Positions 41,932 to 52,220 of a stretch of DNA of 64,000 nt are shown here, in pieces. Source of the DNA: Aromatoleum toluvorans (lineage in GTDB: Bacteria; Pseudomonadota; Gammaproteobacteria; Burkholderiales; Rhodocyclaceae); NCBI RefSeq assembly GCF_012910905.1, contig NZ_WTVN01000018.1:33524-97523 (forward strand), given 5' to 3'. Position numbers and translations under genes: made by a program. Each line of letters opens with the position of its first letter. The first letter of the stretch is position 1. The notes beneath the pieces were generated by a model, which worked only from the letters and a program-made list of their open reading frames with translations, made no database searches and was not told the DNA's origin.

Positions 41932-42743
41932 AAGCTCGATTCGTGAGGGTGATGTCGGTCGCGGCCGCGGCGTGGCTCGTGGCGGCCTGCCAGACAGTGC
42001 AGACGACCGGCGCCGGAGCCGTGGGCGTGGATCGCAGCCAGATGATGATGGTGTCGGCCGCGGAGGTCGAGCAGGCGTCCGGCAAGCAGTACCAGCAGGT
42101 GATCGCCGAGGCGCGCCAGAAGGGGGTGCTCAACCGCGATTCTGCGCAGCTTGCGCGCGTACGCGCCGTTTCCAATCGCCTGATTCCCCAGTCCGTCGTG
42201 TTTCGGCGTGATGCGGCGCAGTGGCACTGGGAAGTCAATGTGATCCAGTCGGACGAGCTCAACGCATGGTGCATGGCGGGGGGCAAGATGGCCGTCTATT
42301 CGGGCCTGATCGACCAGCTGAAGCTCACCGATGACGAACTGGCTGCGGTGATGGGGCACGAAATCGCGCATGCGCTGCGCGAGCATTCGCGCGAGCAGAT
42401 TTCCAAGGCGATGGTGACCAGCGTGGGGGCTTCCGTCGCAGGAGCGCTCCTGGGAGTCGGGGAACTCGGTACGGATCTCATGAGCATGGTCGGCAAGGTG
42501 ACGTTCGAGCTGCCCAATTCCCGTCTGCACGAAACCGAGGCCGATCGCATCGGTGTCGAGCTCGCGGCACGCGCGGGCTACGATCCGCGTGCCGCCATCA
42601 GCCTGTGGGACAAGATGAGCTCGCGCTCCAACGGCGGGCCTCCGCAGTGGCTGTCCACCCACCCCGGGCACGACACGCGGCGCAAGGATCTTGCCGATTA
42701 CGCCCAGCGGGTGATGCCGCTTTACGAGCAGGCACGCCGCTGA
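41928..42743 (+). CDS. M48-family metalloprotease lipoprotein (LoiP/BepA-like)
   Basis: 271 residues. The lipobox LVAAC gives Cys21. The zinc site is HEIAH (144-148), with the downstream Glu in ETEAD as third ligand; the family's catalytic fold runs to the end. Such peptidases degrade or check misfolded outer-membrane proteins in the periplasm. It is translationally coupled to the MFS gene (ATGA). The N-terminal 45 residues of the mature part are low complexity ([12 protein letters not shown]). Confidence 0.88.
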   Translation: MKARFVRVMSVAAAAWLVAACQTVQTTGAGAVGVDRSQMMMVSAAEVEQASGKQYQQVIAEARQKGVLNRDSAQLARVRAVSNRLIPQSVVFRRDAAQWHWEVNVIQSDELNAWCMAGGKMAVYSGLIDQLKLTDDELAAVMGHEIAHALREHSREQISKAMVTSVGASVAGALLGVGELGTDLMSMVGKVTFELPNSRLHETEADRIGVELAARAGYDPRAAISLWDKMSSRSNGGPPQWLSTHPGHDTRRKDLADYAQRVMPLYEQARR

Positions 42744-42840
42744 ATGCGGGGCCGGACGACGCTCCGGCGGCCGCTACCCAGTCGGCGGCACGTGTGAAAT
42801 AATCAAAACCTTTTCCTTGTCTTTCCGCGGGATATATTGG

Positions 42841-44247
42841 ATGGAAGCCCAGACGCTGTACGAAAAGTTGTGGTCCAGTCATGTCGTCCACGAAGAGGCC
42901 GACGGCACTGCGCTCATTTACATCGACCGCCACCTGGTGCACGAGGTAACCAGCCCGCAGGCCTTCGAGGGACTCAAGCTCGCCGGGCGCAAGCCGTGGC
43001 GCGTGAGTTCGATCGTCGCGACCGCCGACCACAATACGCCGACCGATCATTGGGAACGGGGCATCGAGGATCCGGTCTCGCGCCAGCAGGTCGAGACGCT
43101 CGACGCGAACATCCGCGAGGTCGGTGCGCTCGCGTATTTCCCGTTCAAGGATTCGCGCCAGGGCATCGTGCATGTGATCGGGCCGGAAAACGGGGCGACG
43201 CTGCCGGGCATGACCGTCGTCTGCGGGGATTCGCACACCTCGACGCACGGCGCGTTCGCCTGTCTGGCGCACGGCATCGGCACCTCCGAGGTCGAGCACG
43301 TGATGGCGACGCAGTGCCTGCTGCAGAAGAAGTCGAAGACCATGCTGGTGAAGGTCGAGGGCGAACTCGGGCGCGGCGTGTACGCGAAGGATATCGCCCT
43401 TGCCGTGATCGGCCGTATCGGCACGGCCGGCGGCACGGGTTACGCGATCGAGTTCGGCGGCAGCGCGATCCGCGCGCTGACGATGGAAGGGCGCATGACC
43501 CTGTGCAACATGGCGATCGAGGCCGGTGCGCGTGCCGGCCTGGTCGGCGTCGACGACATCACGATCGACTACCTGCGCGACAAGCCCTTCGCGCCGAAAG
43601 GCGAGCAGTGGGAGCAGGCGGCCGCCTATTGGCGCACCCTGAAATCGGACGACGCTGCACACTTCGATCGTGTCGTTGAACTCGATGCAACCCAAATCCT
43701 GCCGCAAGTTACCTGGGGCACTTCGCCCGAGATGGTCGAAACCGTCGCCGGCCGCGTGCCGGATCCGGCAAAGATCGCCGACCCGGTCAAGCGCGAAGGT
43801 GTCGAGCGCGCGCTCAAGTACATGGGCCTCGCGCCGAATACGCCGATCAGCGAGATTCCGGTGGATCAGGTGTTCATCGGGTCGTGCACGAACTCGCGCA
43901 TCGAGGACCTGCGCGAAGCCGCGGCGGTCGCCAAGGGGCGCAGGAAGGCGGCGAGCGTCAAGCGCGTGCTGGTCGTTCCCGGTTCGGGGCTGGTGAAGCA
44001 TCAGGCCGAGGCCGAAGGGCTCGACAAGGTCTTCATCGAGGCGGGTTTCGAGTGGCGCGAGCCGGGCTGTTCGATGTGCTTGGCGATGAATGCGGATCGC
44101 CTCGAGCCGGGCGAGCACTGTGCCTCGACTTCGAACCGCAACTTCGAAGGGCGGCAGGGCGCCGGCGGCCGAACGCATCTCGTCAGTCCCGCAATGGCTG
44201 CCGCTGCGGCCGTGACCGGACGTTTCGTGGATGTCCGGGAACTCTGA
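42841..44247 (+). CDS. leuC: 3-Isopropylmalate dehydratase large subunit
   Basis: 468 residues from ATG 42841. With LeuD it isomerises 2-isopropylmalate to 3-isopropylmalate using a [4Fe-4S] cluster. The cluster ligands are the Cys in IGSCTNSR and the two in [23 protein letters not shown] and [13 protein letters not shown] are family signatures. A stem CGGCGCG-ACTT-CGCGCCG (44255-44272) lies in the leuC-leuD gap and may affect the relative expression of the two. Confidence 0.96.
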   Translation: MEAQTLYEKLWSSHVVHEEADGTALIYIDRHLVHEVTSPQAFEGLKLAGRKPWRVSSIVATADHNTPTDHWERGIEDPVSRQQVETLDANIREVGALAYFPFKDSRQGIVHVIGPENGATLPGMTVVCGDSHTSTHGAFACLAHGIGTSEVEHVMATQCLLQKKSKTMLVKVEGELGRGVYAKDIALAVIGRIGTAGGTGYAIEFGGSAIRALTMEGRMTLCNMAIEAGARAGLVGVDDITIDYLRDKPFAPKGEQWEQAAAYWRTLKSDDAAHFDRVVELDATQILPQVTWGTSPEMVETVAGRVPDPAKIADPVKREGVERALKYMGLAPNTPISEIPVDQVFIGSCTNSRIEDLREAAAVAKGRRKAASVKRVLVVPGSGLVKHQAEAEGLDKVFIEAGFEWREPGCSMCLAMNADRLEPGEHCASTSNRNFEGRQGAGGRTHLVSPAMAAAAAVTGRFVDVREL

Positions 44248-44322
44248 CTGCATCCGGCGCGACTTCGCGCCGACGACCGAACTTGACAGGGATGGCCGGG
44301 CCATCCAGAGGGTAGTGAAAGA

Positions 44323-44961
44323 ATGAAACCGTTTACCTCACTCGACGCGCTGGCCGTGCCGCTCGATCGTGCGAACGTCGATACCGATGCGATCATCCCG
44401 AAGCAGTTTCTGAAGTCGATCAAGCGCAGCGGCTTCGGTCCGAACCTCTTCGACGAATGGCGTTACCTCGATCACGGTGAGCCGGGTCAGGACTGCACCA
44501 GCCGTCCGAAGAACCCGGATTTCGTGCTCAACAAAGCACGTTACCAAGGGGCGCAGATCCTGCTCACCCGCGACAACTTTGGCTGCGGCAGCTCGCGTGA
44601 GCACGCCCCCTGGGCGCTGGAGGATTACGGCTTCCGCGTGCTGATAGGCACGAGTTTCGCCGACATCTTCTTCAACAACTGCTTCAAGAACGGCGTGCTG
44701 CCGATCGTCCTGCCCGCTGCCCAGGTCGACGAACTGTTCCGCCAGTGCGAGGCGTCCGAAGGCTATCGCCTCGTGGTTGATCTGGCCGCGCAGACGATCA
44801 CCCGCTCGGACGGCACGACCATCAAGTTCGACGTGGATCCGTTCCGCCGGGAATGCCTGCTGAACGGCTGGGACGATATCGGTCTCACGCTGCGCCACGC
44901 CGACAAGATTCGCGCTTTCGAGGAAAAGCGCCGCGCCGAACACCCCTATTATTTCGCCTGA
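44323..44961 (+). CDS. leuD: 3-Isopropylmalate dehydratase small subunit
   Basis: 212 residues; the swivelling domain that completes the LeuCD active site. Landmarks are [16 protein letters not shown] at the start, [16 protein letters not shown] in the middle and [14 protein letters not shown]. Between leuC (75 bases) and leuB (34 bases), part of leuCDB. Confidence 0.96.
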   Translation: MKPFTSLDALAVPLDRANVDTDAIIPKQFLKSIKRSGFGPNLFDEWRYLDHGEPGQDCTSRPKNPDFVLNKARYQGAQILLTRDNFGCGSSREHAPWALEDYGFRVLIGTSFADIFFNNCFKNGVLPIVLPAAQVDELFRQCEASEGYRLVVDLAAQTITRSDGTTIKFDVDPFRRECLLNGWDDIGLTLRHADKIRAFEEKRRAEHPYYFA

Positions 44962-44995
44962 GCAGCGCTGCAAGGGCACCAGGAGAAGACTGCTG

Positions 44996-46048
44996 ATGAA
45001 GATTTGCGTTCTGCCGGGCGACGGGATCGGTCCGGAAATCACGGCCGAGGCCGTCCGCGTGATCCAAGCGCTGGATCTGAAGTTCGAACTTGAAGAGGCG
45101 CTGCTCGGCGGCGCTGCGGTCGATGTCACCGGCGACCCGTACCCGGAAGCGACGCGCAAGCTCGCGCGCGAAGCCGATGCCGTGCTGCTCGGCGCCGTCG
45201 GCGGCCCGAAGTGGGACAACCTGCCGCGCGAGCAGCGCCCCGAGCGCGGCCTGCTGGGCATTCGCAAGGATCTCGGCCTGTTCGCCAACCTGCGTCCGGC
45301 GATCCTGTATCCCGAACTCGCGAATGCCTCCACGCTCAAGCCGGAGGTCGTGTCGGGCCTCGACATCCTGATCGTGCGCGAGCTCACCGGCGACATCTAC
45401 TTCGGCCAGCCGCGCGGCATCGAGAACCGCAACGGCGAGCGCTACGGCTTCAACACGATGCACTACACCGAGTCGGAGATCCGCCGCATCGGTCGCGTCG
45501 CCTTCGATGCCGCCCGTAAGCGCAACAAGCGCCTGTGCTCGGTCGACAAGATGAACGTGCTGGAAACGACGCAGTTGTGGCGTGACGTGATGATCGAGCT
45601 CGCCCCCGAATATCCGGACGTCGAACTCACCCACATGCTCGTCGACAACGCCGCGATGCAGCTCGTCCGCGCGCCCAAGCAGTTCGACGTGATGGTCACC
45701 GGCAACATGTTCGGCGACATCCTGTCCGACGAGGCCTCGATGCTCACCGGTTCGATCGGCATGTTGCCTTCGGCCTCGCTCGACGCCAACAACAAGGGCC
45801 TCTACGAGCCTTCGCACGGCTCGGCACCGGACATTGCCGGCAAGGGTGTGGCAAACCCGCTCGCGACGATCCTGTCGGCGGCGATGATGCTGCGCTATAC
45901 GTTCAATAACGAGGCCGCGGCTGCCCGTGTCGAGACGGCCGTGAAGAAGGTTCTCGCGCAGGGGTATCGCACCGGCGACATCTACGAGGCGGGTACGACG
46001 AAGGTGGGCACGAAGCAGATGGGCGATGCCGTTCTGGCGGCGCTCTGA
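44996..46048 (+). CDS. leuB: 3-Isopropylmalate dehydrogenase
   Basis: 350 residues. NAD-dependent oxidative decarboxylation of 3-isopropylmalate in leucine synthesis. Motifs: [26 protein letters not shown] and [11 protein letters not shown] for substrate, and [27 protein letters not shown] with [13 protein letters not shown] for metal and NAD. asd follows after 27 bases and may be co-transcribed. Confidence 0.97.
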   Translation: MKICVLPGDGIGPEITAEAVRVIQALDLKFELEEALLGGAAVDVTGDPYPEATRKLAREADAVLLGAVGGPKWDNLPREQRPERGLLGIRKDLGLFANLRPAILYPELANASTLKPEVVSGLDILIVRELTGDIYFGQPRGIENRNGERYGFNTMHYTESEIRRIGRVAFDAARKRNKRLCSVDKMNVLETTQLWRDVMIELAPEYPDVELTHMLVDNAAMQLVRAPKQFDVMVTGNMFGDILSDEASMLTGSIGMLPSASLDANNKGLYEPSHGSAPDIAGKGVANPLATILSAAMMLRYTFNNEAAAARVETAVKKVLAQGYRTGDIYEAGTTKVGTKQMGDAVLAAL

Positions 46049-46075
46049 GATTTTTGGCAATTCGAGGTATAGCAA

Positions 46076-47209
46076 ATGAACAAGGTTGGTCTGGTCGGTT
46101 GGCGTGGCATGGTCGGTTCCGTGCTGATGCAGCGCATGGTCGAGGAGGGCGACTTCGCCCACATCGAGCCGGTATATTTCTCGACGTCCGCGGCCGGCGG
46201 CAAGCCGCCCGCCTTCGGCGGCAAGGAAGCCGCCCTGCCGCTGCAGGACGCGTCGAACATCGACATGCTCAAGCAGATGGACATCGTGATCACCTGCCAG
46301 GGCGGCGACTACACCAAGGCCGTCTATCCGCAGCTGCGTGCCACCGGCTGGAAGGGGCACTGGATCGATGCCGCCAGCGCGCTGCGCATGGAAGACAACG
46401 CGGTGATCATCCTTGATCCGGTCAACATGAACGTCATCAAGGATTCGCTCGTGAAGGGCGGCCGTGACTGGATCGGCGGCAACTGCACCGTCTCCCTGAT
46501 GCTGATGGGCCTTGGTGGCCTGTTCCAGAACGATCTCGTCGAGTGGGTGTCGGCGATGACCTACCAGGCGGCCTCCGGTGCCGGTGCGCAGAACATGCGC
46601 GAGCTGCTCGCACAGATGGGCGCGCTTCATGATGCAGTCAAGGCCGAACTGGCCGATCCCGCGTCCGCGATCCTCGACATCGACCGCAAGGTCGCCGCGA
46701 CGATGCGCTCGTCCGACTTCCCGGTGAAGAACTTCCGCGGTGCCGCGCTCGCCGGTAGCCTGATTCCGTGGATCGACGTGCCGGTCGACAACGGCCAGTC
46801 GAAGGAGGAGTGGAAGGGCGGCGCCGAATGCAACAAGATCCTCGGCCGGCCCGCGTTCCGCAGCGCCGGCAGTATCCCGATCGACGGCCTGTGCGTGCGC
46901 ATCGGCGCGATGCGCTGCCACTCGCAAGGCCTCACGATCAAGCTGCGCAAGGACGTTCCGCTCGACGAGGTCAGTGAGATCATTGCCAAGGCCAACGACT
47001 GGGTGAAGGTCGTGCCGAACGAGCGCGAGCTCTCCGAGCGCGAGCTCACGCCGGCTGCCGTCACGGGCACGCTGACCGTGCCGGTCGGCCGCCTGCACAA
47101 GATGGCGATGGGTCCGGAATATCTCGGTGCCTTTACCGTCGGTGACCAACTCCTGTGGGGCGCCGCCGAGCCCCTGCGCCGCATGCTGCGCATCCTTCTC
47201 GATCGCTGA
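46076..47209 (+). CDS. asd: Aspartate-semialdehyde dehydrogenase
   Basis: 377 residues. Reduces aspartyl-phosphate to aspartate semialdehyde for lysine, methionine, threonine and diaminopimelate. The NADP motif is [15 protein letters not shown], the catalytic Cys137 lies in GGNCTVSLM and the conserved [16 protein letters not shown] is near residue 280. The E. coli-like length and MVG start put it in the Gram-negative type. A GAGGTATAGCAA ribosome site precedes ATG 46076. Confidence 0.96.
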   Translation: MNKVGLVGWRGMVGSVLMQRMVEEGDFAHIEPVYFSTSAAGGKPPAFGGKEAALPLQDASNIDMLKQMDIVITCQGGDYTKAVYPQLRATGWKGHWIDAASALRMEDNAVIILDPVNMNVIKDSLVKGGRDWIGGNCTVSLMLMGLGGLFQNDLVEWVSAMTYQAASGAGAQNMRELLAQMGALHDAVKAELADPASAILDIDRKVAATMRSSDFPVKNFRGAALAGSLIPWIDVPVDNGQSKEEWKGGAECNKILGRPAFRSAGSIPIDGLCVRIGAMRCHSQGLTIKLRKDVPLDEVSEIIAKANDWVKVVPNERELSERELTPAAVTGTLTVPVGRLHKMAMGPEYLGAFTVGDQLLWGAAEPLRRMLRILLDR

Positions 47210-47220
47210 TTGTCATAACG

Positions 47221-47251
47221 CGGAAAGCGGCGTCTTGATCGCCGCTTTCCG
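47221..47251 (+). terminator. Hairpin after asd
   Basis: A perfect 12-bp stem CGGAAAGCGGCG (47221-47232) and CGCCGCTTTCCG (47240-47251), loop TCTTGAT, 11 bases after the asd stop. No T-run follows, so it is a weak or Rho-dependent terminator or a 3'-end protecting stem. Confidence 0.55.
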
Positions 47252-47437
47252 TGCCCCGTGCCGCGGAACCGCTGGGCAGAAGCGGGTTCCGCAGGCCCAA
47301 AATAGTCTTGGCAATTAAAGAATTGCTGCCAAGATTTAAACAAAATGTTAGATTGCCGGGGCATGATGGATGCCCGGCCGCGTCCGCGACGTCCATATTC
47401 CACGCAGGTAGGTACCCAGACTAAGGGTGCGGATGAT

Positions 47438-50137
47438 ATGACAAAGATGAAGACATCGATCAAGGCTTCCCTGATCGCGACGGCGATCGCCATGCTCCCT
47501 CTGGGTAGCAACGCAGCAGGACTCGGTGCGATCCATGTTTTCAGCGGCATCGGACAGCCGCTCAGGGCAGAGGTCGAGCTCAACGCGAGCAACGAGGAAC
47601 TGCAGTCGCTTTCGGCGCGCGTTGCCTCTGCTGAAGCGTTTCGGCAAGCCAATCTCCAGTACACCAGTGCAACGTCTGCGGTACGCCTGACGGTCGAGCG
47701 CCGGGGCAGTCGGTCGGTCGTCAAGATCGCCAGCGAAAGGCCTTTCAGCGATCCATTTGTCGATCTCCTCATCGAGCTGAACTGGGCATCCGGCCGGCTT
47801 GTGCGCGAATACACCTTCCTGCTCGATCCCGTTCCGGCAGGGGCGCCGGCTCCCGCTGTCGGGCGTGGCGCCGCGCCGGTCGCCGCGCCTGCTGCGCCTG
47901 CGCTGCGCAAAGTGCCGGCGCCACAGGCGCAGGCACCGGGAGCCGCCGGGGGCGAGCGCGTCGAGGTCAGGAAAGGCGATACGCTGCATCGCATTGCCGA
48001 GGCGAACCGGCCCGAGGGGGCGAGCCTCGACCAGATGCTCATCGCATTGTTCCGCGAGAACCCGGACGCCTTTGATGGCGGCAACATCAACCGCCTGCGC
48101 TCCGGTTCGATCGTGACGGTGCCGCCGGAAGCGCGTGTGCGCGAAATCGAACCTGCGCAGGCTCGCCGCGAAGTGCAAGCCCAGTCCGCGGATTTTGCTG
48201 CCTACCGCCGGAAACTCGCGGGTACGGTTGCTGCGAGGCCGGCTGCTCCCGAGGCCGCTCCGTCGCGCAGCGATACCGGAACAATCGTGCCCAAGGTGGA
48301 CGAACCGGCAAAGGCGGCTGCCGGCGATCAGGTCAAGGTGTCGGGGGCACCGTCGAAGGTCAAGGGCGAAGACCCGCGCCTCGCTCGTCTGCAGTCGCTG
48401 GAAGAAGAACTCGTTGCGCGCGACAAGGCGCTCCAGGAGGCAAACGACCGCGTCTCGGCGCTCGAGGCCAATGTCAAGCAGATGCAGGAACTCCTGAACC
48501 TGCGTAGCGAAAACATGGCGAAACTGCAGCAGCAGGCGACTGCAGCAGCCCCGGCCCAGCCACAGCCCGAACAAGCGCCCGCGGTCGCGCCGTCGCAGCA
48601 ACAGGCTCAGCAGCCGCCCCAGGAGTCGGCGCCGCCGGCGGCTGCTCAGGCGCCGAAGCCGGCTCCGGTCCCCGCTCCGGCCCCGGCGCCTGTCGAGGAG
48701 CCCGGGTTCGTGCAAAGCCTGCTCGGCGATCCGGTCGTACTGGCGGGGGGCGGCGGTATTCTCGCCCTGTTGCTGGCCTATGCGGGGATCAAGGCGCGGC
48801 AGCGGCGCAAGCAGGAGGCCGAACAACAGGGCGTCGAGTCGGTGGCCAGCGCATTCCCGCCGCCGACGAACTCGGTGTTCGGCGCGACCGGGGGGCAGAG
48901 CGTCAATACCGGTGAAAGCAGCGTACTGCATACCGATTTCAGCCAGTCCGGCCTTTCTGCAATCGATACGGACGAAGGGGTTGATCCGGTTGCCGAGGCC
49001 GACGTCTACATGGCCTACGGGCGTGATGCCCAAGCCGAGGAGATCCTGCTGGACGCGTTGAAAACCGACACGTCCCGCATGGCAATCTATCTCAAGTTGC
49101 TCGAGATCTATGCGCAGCGCAAGAATCTCAAGGCGTTCGAGAATACAGCGACGGATCTGTATTCCCGTACCGGCGGGGAAGGGGGCGACTGGGACAAGGC
49201 CGCCGAGATGGGGCGCCGTCTCGACCCGGAGAATCCTCTTTATCGCGCCTCGTCGGGTGGCGCCGCTGCCGGCCCTTCCGCCGGCGGTATGGTCGCCGCA
49301 GGTCTGGCCGCGGGCGCAGCTGCAGTTGGAGCGGCACCCGATACGCTGAATTCGTTCTCGACGGTGAGCCCCACGAGTCCGGATCCGCTGCCTACCCAGA
49401 TGCCGGAAGGTGAAGACATCGAGGCTTTGCCGGAGGTGGACGCGAATGCCCTGGATTTCGACCTCGACGCGGGTCTCGATTTCGGCAGCGCCGTCGCGAG
49501 CGCGGCGCCCGCTGCACAGGCGCCCGCCGAACCGGTGTCCTTCGATCTCGACATCGGTGCGGTGACGGAGCAGCCTGCTGTGAGCGAGCCCGCGCCCGCG
49601 CCCGCGCCCGATCCGATGGTTGCCACCGTGATCGGGCAAGGGATGGATTTTGCAGCGGCCGATCAGTCTCTCGAGTTCGACCTGGCCGTTCCGGAAATTG
49701 ATGCGGGGCCGGCAACCAGTCTCAACGAAACGGTGATCGCGTCGGATGTCGTGTCCGCCGCAGCCGGCGCGGCAGTTGCTCCGGACATGGAGAAGACGAC
49801 GTTCGACAGCAACCTGCTCGATTTCGATTTCAATCTCGATGGTGGTGGGGGGCAGGCGGCTGCAAACCCGCCCTCGCTGGATCTCGGCAGTATTGATCTC
49901 AACCTGGAGGCAACGTCCGCCGCGCCGGTCGCGCTGCAGTCCGACGCAATGACTGAAGGTGGTCTTGCCCCGAGCGCGGACGTGATTGAAGAGGTCAACA
50001 CCAAGCTCGAACTGGCTCGCGCCTATGAGGAGATGGGCGATACCGAGGGCGCGCGCGAGCTCATCGCGGAAGTGCTGCGCGAGGGCTCGCCCGAGCAACG
50101 GGAGGCCGCGACCCGATTGGCAGAGCGGCTCGGGTGA
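47438..50137 (+). CDS. fimV: FimV/HubP-type polar hub protein (TspA family)
   Basis: 899 residues from ATG 47438 (MTKMKTSIKASL). A signal peptide ends near SNA (about residue 27). An N-terminal periplasmic domain (about 28-130, AGLGAIHVFSGIGQPLRAEVEL) is followed by a LysM peptidoglycan-binding domain (VEVRKGDTLHRIAEANRP), a coiled coil (LARLQSLEEELVARDKALQEAND), Pro/Ala/Gln-rich linkers, one membrane helix (VVLAGGGGILALLLAYAGI), and a long acidic cytoplasmic part with repeated FDLD-like units. It ends in the conserved FimV C-terminal TPR motif (LELARAYEEMGDTEGARELI). FimV localises type IV pilus and polar proteins in other bacteria. Confidence 0.93.
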   Translation: MTKMKTSIKASLIATAIAMLPLGSNAAGLGAIHVFSGIGQPLRAEVELNASNEELQSLSARVASAEAFRQANLQYTSATSAVRLTVERRGSRSVVKIASERPFSDPFVDLLIELNWASGRLVREYTFLLDPVPAGAPAPAVGRGAAPVAAPAAPALRKVPAPQAQAPGAAGGERVEVRKGDTLHRIAEANRPEGASLDQMLIALFRENPDAFDGGNINRLRSGSIVTVPPEARVREIEPAQARREVQAQSADFAAYRRKLAGTVAARPAAPEAAPSRSDTGTIVPKVDEPAKAAAGDQVKVSGAPSKVKGEDPRLARLQSLEEELVARDKALQEANDRVSALEANVKQMQELLNLRSENMAKLQQQATAAAPAQPQPEQAPAVAPSQQQAQQPPQESAPPAAAQAPKPAPVPAPAPAPVEEPGFVQSLLGDPVVLAGGGGILALLLAYAGIKARQRRKQEAEQQGVESVASAFPPPTNSVFGATGGQSVNTGESSVLHTDFSQSGLSAIDTDEGVDPVAEADVYMAYGRDAQAEEILLDALKTDTSRMAIYLKLLEIYAQRKNLKAFENTATDLYSRTGGEGGDWDKAAEMGRRLDPENPLYRASSGGAAAGPSAGGMVAAGLAAGAAAVGAAPDTLNSFSTVSPTSPDPLPTQMPEGEDIEALPEVDANALDFDLDAGLDFGSAVASAAPAAQAPAEPVSFDLDIGAVTEQPAVSEPAPAPAPDPMVATVIGQGMDFAAADQSLEFDLAVPEIDAGPATSLNETVIASDVVSAAAGAAVAPDMEKTTFDSNLLDFDFNLDGGGGQAAANPPSLDLGSIDLNLEATSAAPVALQSDAMTEGGLAPSADVIEEVNTKLELARAYEEMGDTEGARELIAEVLREGSPEQREAATRLAERLG

Positions 50138-50170
50138 CCGCTGCAGGCTACGGTTAGGCTGGATGTCCAG

Positions 50171-50199
50171 GGGCCGCCGCAGGGCGGCCCTCCCGTTTG
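50171..50199 (+). terminator. Terminator-like hairpin after fimV
   Basis: GGGCCGCC (50171-50178) and GGCGGCCC (50183-50190) form an 8-bp GC stem with loop GCAG, then TCCCGTTTG. The T-run is weak and the next gene starts at 50200, so it may attenuate rather than end transcription. Confidence 0.5.
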
Positions 50200-50805
50200 A
50201 TGCATTCCGGATTGCTCATTGCGCTCTGGACGGCGTTCGTCGTCGTCCTGCAGTTTCTTTCACCGAAGGCGCTGATGTTCGCGGTTTTTGCGTGTGTGTT
50301 CGCCGCATGGCGTTTTTCGCCGTCACGTAGCATGCGGCTTCTGAGGCGCGTGCGCTTCCTGATCCTCGCGATCCTCGTCCTCTTTGCGGGCTTCACCCCC
50401 GGTGAGGCGCTCCTGCCCGCATTCCCGGAGATCAGCCCCAGTCGCGAGGGCGTGACGATGGCGGCCGAGCACGCCGGGCGCCTGCTGGGAGTCGTACTGT
50501 GTGTGGCGATGCTGATGGACGCCTTGCCGGTTCGCCGGCTTGTCGGAGGTCTTCATGCGCTGTTACGGCCATTTGGTTGCGTCGGCCTTCCGAGCGAAAG
50601 GCTTGCCGTGCGCCTCGTGCTCGTCCTGCGGTACGTGGAATCTGCAGCGCCGGGTGACTGGCGTAGCTGGCTCGAGGGCGACCACGCCGACGGCGGCGGT
50701 GCGGAGGTGATCGCTTTCACCCGTGAGACTTTTGCGTGGAGTGATCTCGTGGCGATGCTTGTCGCGGTAGTCGTGGCGGCGATCTGGTTCGGAGTAGCAC
50801 GATGA
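50200..50805 (+). CDS. CbiQ-like ECF-transporter T-component-type membrane protein
   Basis: 201 residues with several hydrophobic helices: residues 3-30 (HSGLLIALWTAFVVVLQF onward), then RFLILAILVLFAGFTPGEALLP, then AGRLLGVVLCVAMLMDALPV and a C-terminal helix LVAMLVAVVVAAIWFG. The central part resembles the T-component fold of energy-coupling factor transporters. No ATPase or S-component is nearby. It overlaps truA by four bases. The name rests on fold resemblance and is tentative. Confidence 0.6.
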   Translation: MHSGLLIALWTAFVVVLQFLSPKALMFAVFACVFAAWRFSPSRSMRLLRRVRFLILAILVLFAGFTPGEALLPAFPEISPSREGVTMAAEHAGRLLGVVLCVAMLMDALPVRRLVGGLHALLRPFGCVGLPSERLAVRLVLVLRYVESAAPGDWRSWLEGDHADGGGAEVIAFTRETFAWSDLVAMLVAVVVAAIWFGVAR

Positions 50806-51596
50806 GAATCGCCCTCGGCGTCGAATATGCCGGCGATGCGTTTCAGGGCTGGCAGAGTCAGTCTCACGGGCGGACCGTGCAAGACCATCTCGAGGCGGCG
50901 CTCGCGGGCATTGCAGGCCATCCCGTGAGGCTGCATTGCGCGGGGCGCACCGACGCGGGCGTCCATGCGACGGTGCAGGTCGTGCATTTCGATACGACCT
51001 CGGCGCGTCCGATGCACGGATGGATTCGCGGTACCAACGCCCGCCTGACGTCACCCATCTCGGTCCGCTGGGCGGTTGAAGTCGCCGACGATTTTCATGC
51101 GCGCTTCTGCGCCGTATCGCGTCGCTACCGCTACATCCTGTACAACTCGGCCGTGCGGCCTGCGCTGCTGGCGGGGCGCGTGGGATGGTTTCACCCGCCG
51201 CTGGACGCAGCGACGATGGCCGAGGCCGCCCGTTCGCTTCTCGGGTGGCATGATTTCTCGGCCTTTCGTGCCGCCGGGTGTCAGGCGAAATCACCCGTGA
51301 AGCTGATGCACGAGGTCCAGGTCCGACGCGATGGCGATTACATCGTGTTCGATTTCTGGGCGAATGCCTTCCTCCATCACATGGTGCGCAATCTCGTCGG
51401 TGCGCTGGTGTACGTGGGCAAGGGGCATTACCCGATCGAGTGGATGGCCGAGGTGCTGGCATCGCGGGACCGAAGCCGGGCGGCGTTGACCTTCCCTGCG
51501 GATGGCCTGTACCTGTCGGGAGTCGAGTACCTTCCACACTGGCCGCTGCCGGACGAAGGGCGTATCATCGCCCTCCCGCGTATCCCGTTCGTCTGA
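50802..51596 (+). CDS. truA: tRNA pseudouridine(38-40) synthase TruA
   Basis: 264 residues. TruA modifies U38-U40 of many tRNAs. The catalytic Asp is in AGRTDAGVHA; ALGVEYAGDAFQGWQ and RYRYILYNS are conserved, and HHMVRNLVGALVYVGKG closes the fold. trpF starts on the base after its stop, so the two are probably co-translated. Confidence 0.96.
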   Translation: MRIALGVEYAGDAFQGWQSQSHGRTVQDHLEAALAGIAGHPVRLHCAGRTDAGVHATVQVVHFDTTSARPMHGWIRGTNARLTSPISVRWAVEVADDFHARFCAVSRRYRYILYNSAVRPALLAGRVGWFHPPLDAATMAEAARSLLGWHDFSAFRAAGCQAKSPVKLMHEVQVRRDGDYIVFDFWANAFLHHMVRNLVGALVYVGKGHYPIEWMAEVLASRDRSRAALTFPADGLYLSGVEYLPHWPLPDEGRIIALPRIPFV

Positions 51597-52220
51597 GTGT
51601 CCAGAACCCGAATCAAGATCTGCGGCCTGACCCGTCCCGAGGACGTGTGCGCTGCCGTGGAGGCCGGCGCCGATGCCATCGGACTGGTGTTCTATCCGCC
51701 CAGTCCGCGTTTCGTCCCGTTCGAGCGCGCGGCGGAGCTTGCCGCGCTGGTCCCGCCGTTCGTGACGACCGTAGGGCTGTTCGTCAATCCCGATCCCGCC
51801 TACGTGCAGCAGGCGCTGGCGCAAGTACCGCTGCAACTCCTGCAATTCCACGGTGACGAGACCGAAGCGCAGTGTGCGATCCACGGGCGGCCATGGATCA
51901 AGGCCGCGCGAGTGCGCGCGGGAGTCGATCTGGTAGAATTCGCAGCTTCCCATCCGTTCGCCGCCGGGCTGTTGCTCGATGCATTCGTCGAGGGCTACGG
52001 GGGGGGCGGCAAGGTTTTCGATTGGTCCCTGATTCCGGAGCGCCTCGGGCGTCCGCTGATTCTTTCCGGCGGACTTGACCCCGAGAATGTCGGCGAAGCA
52101 GTCCGCCGCGTAAGGCCGTGGGCGGTAGACGTATCCAGCGGCGTGGAATCGGGCAAGGGTATCAAGGATGCGGCACGGATTGCCGCATTCGTCGCTGGAG
52201 TACGCAATGCAGACGGCTGA
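51597..52220 (+). CDS. trpF: Phosphoribosylanthranilate isomerase
   Basis: 207 residues from GTG 51597. TIM-barrel enzyme of tryptophan synthesis (Amadori rearrangement). Catalytic Cys in [10 protein letters not shown], the phosphate-binding [10 protein letters not shown] and [15 protein letters not shown] are intact. It starts directly after truA and overlaps trpB by 14 bases. Confidence 0.96.
   Translation: MSRTRIKICGLTRPEDVCAAVEAGADAIGLVFYPPSPRFVPFERAAELAALVPPFVTTVGLFVNPDPAYVQQALAQVPLQLLQFHGDETEAQCAIHGRPWIKAARVRAGVDLVEFAASHPFAAGLLLDAFVEGYGGGGKVFDWSLIPERLGRPLILSGGLDPENVGEAVRRVRPWAVDVSSGVESGKGIKDAARIAAFVAGVRNADG

Noticed and set aside
47308..47327. TTGGCA...TTGCT before fimV as a sigma-54 promoter
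   Set aside because: The GG-to-GC distance is 15 bases instead of 12, so it does not fit.
47345..47437. Upstream extension of fimV by 31 codons
   Set aside because: It would bury the signal peptide behind an Arg/Pro-rich stretch; ATG 47438 gives a normal signal sequence.
47348..50098. A 916-codon open frame on the minus strand opposite fimV
   Set aside because: It mirrors fimV codons in a GC-rich genome, its translation is Arg/His-rich low complexity with no domain, and fimV itself is well supported.
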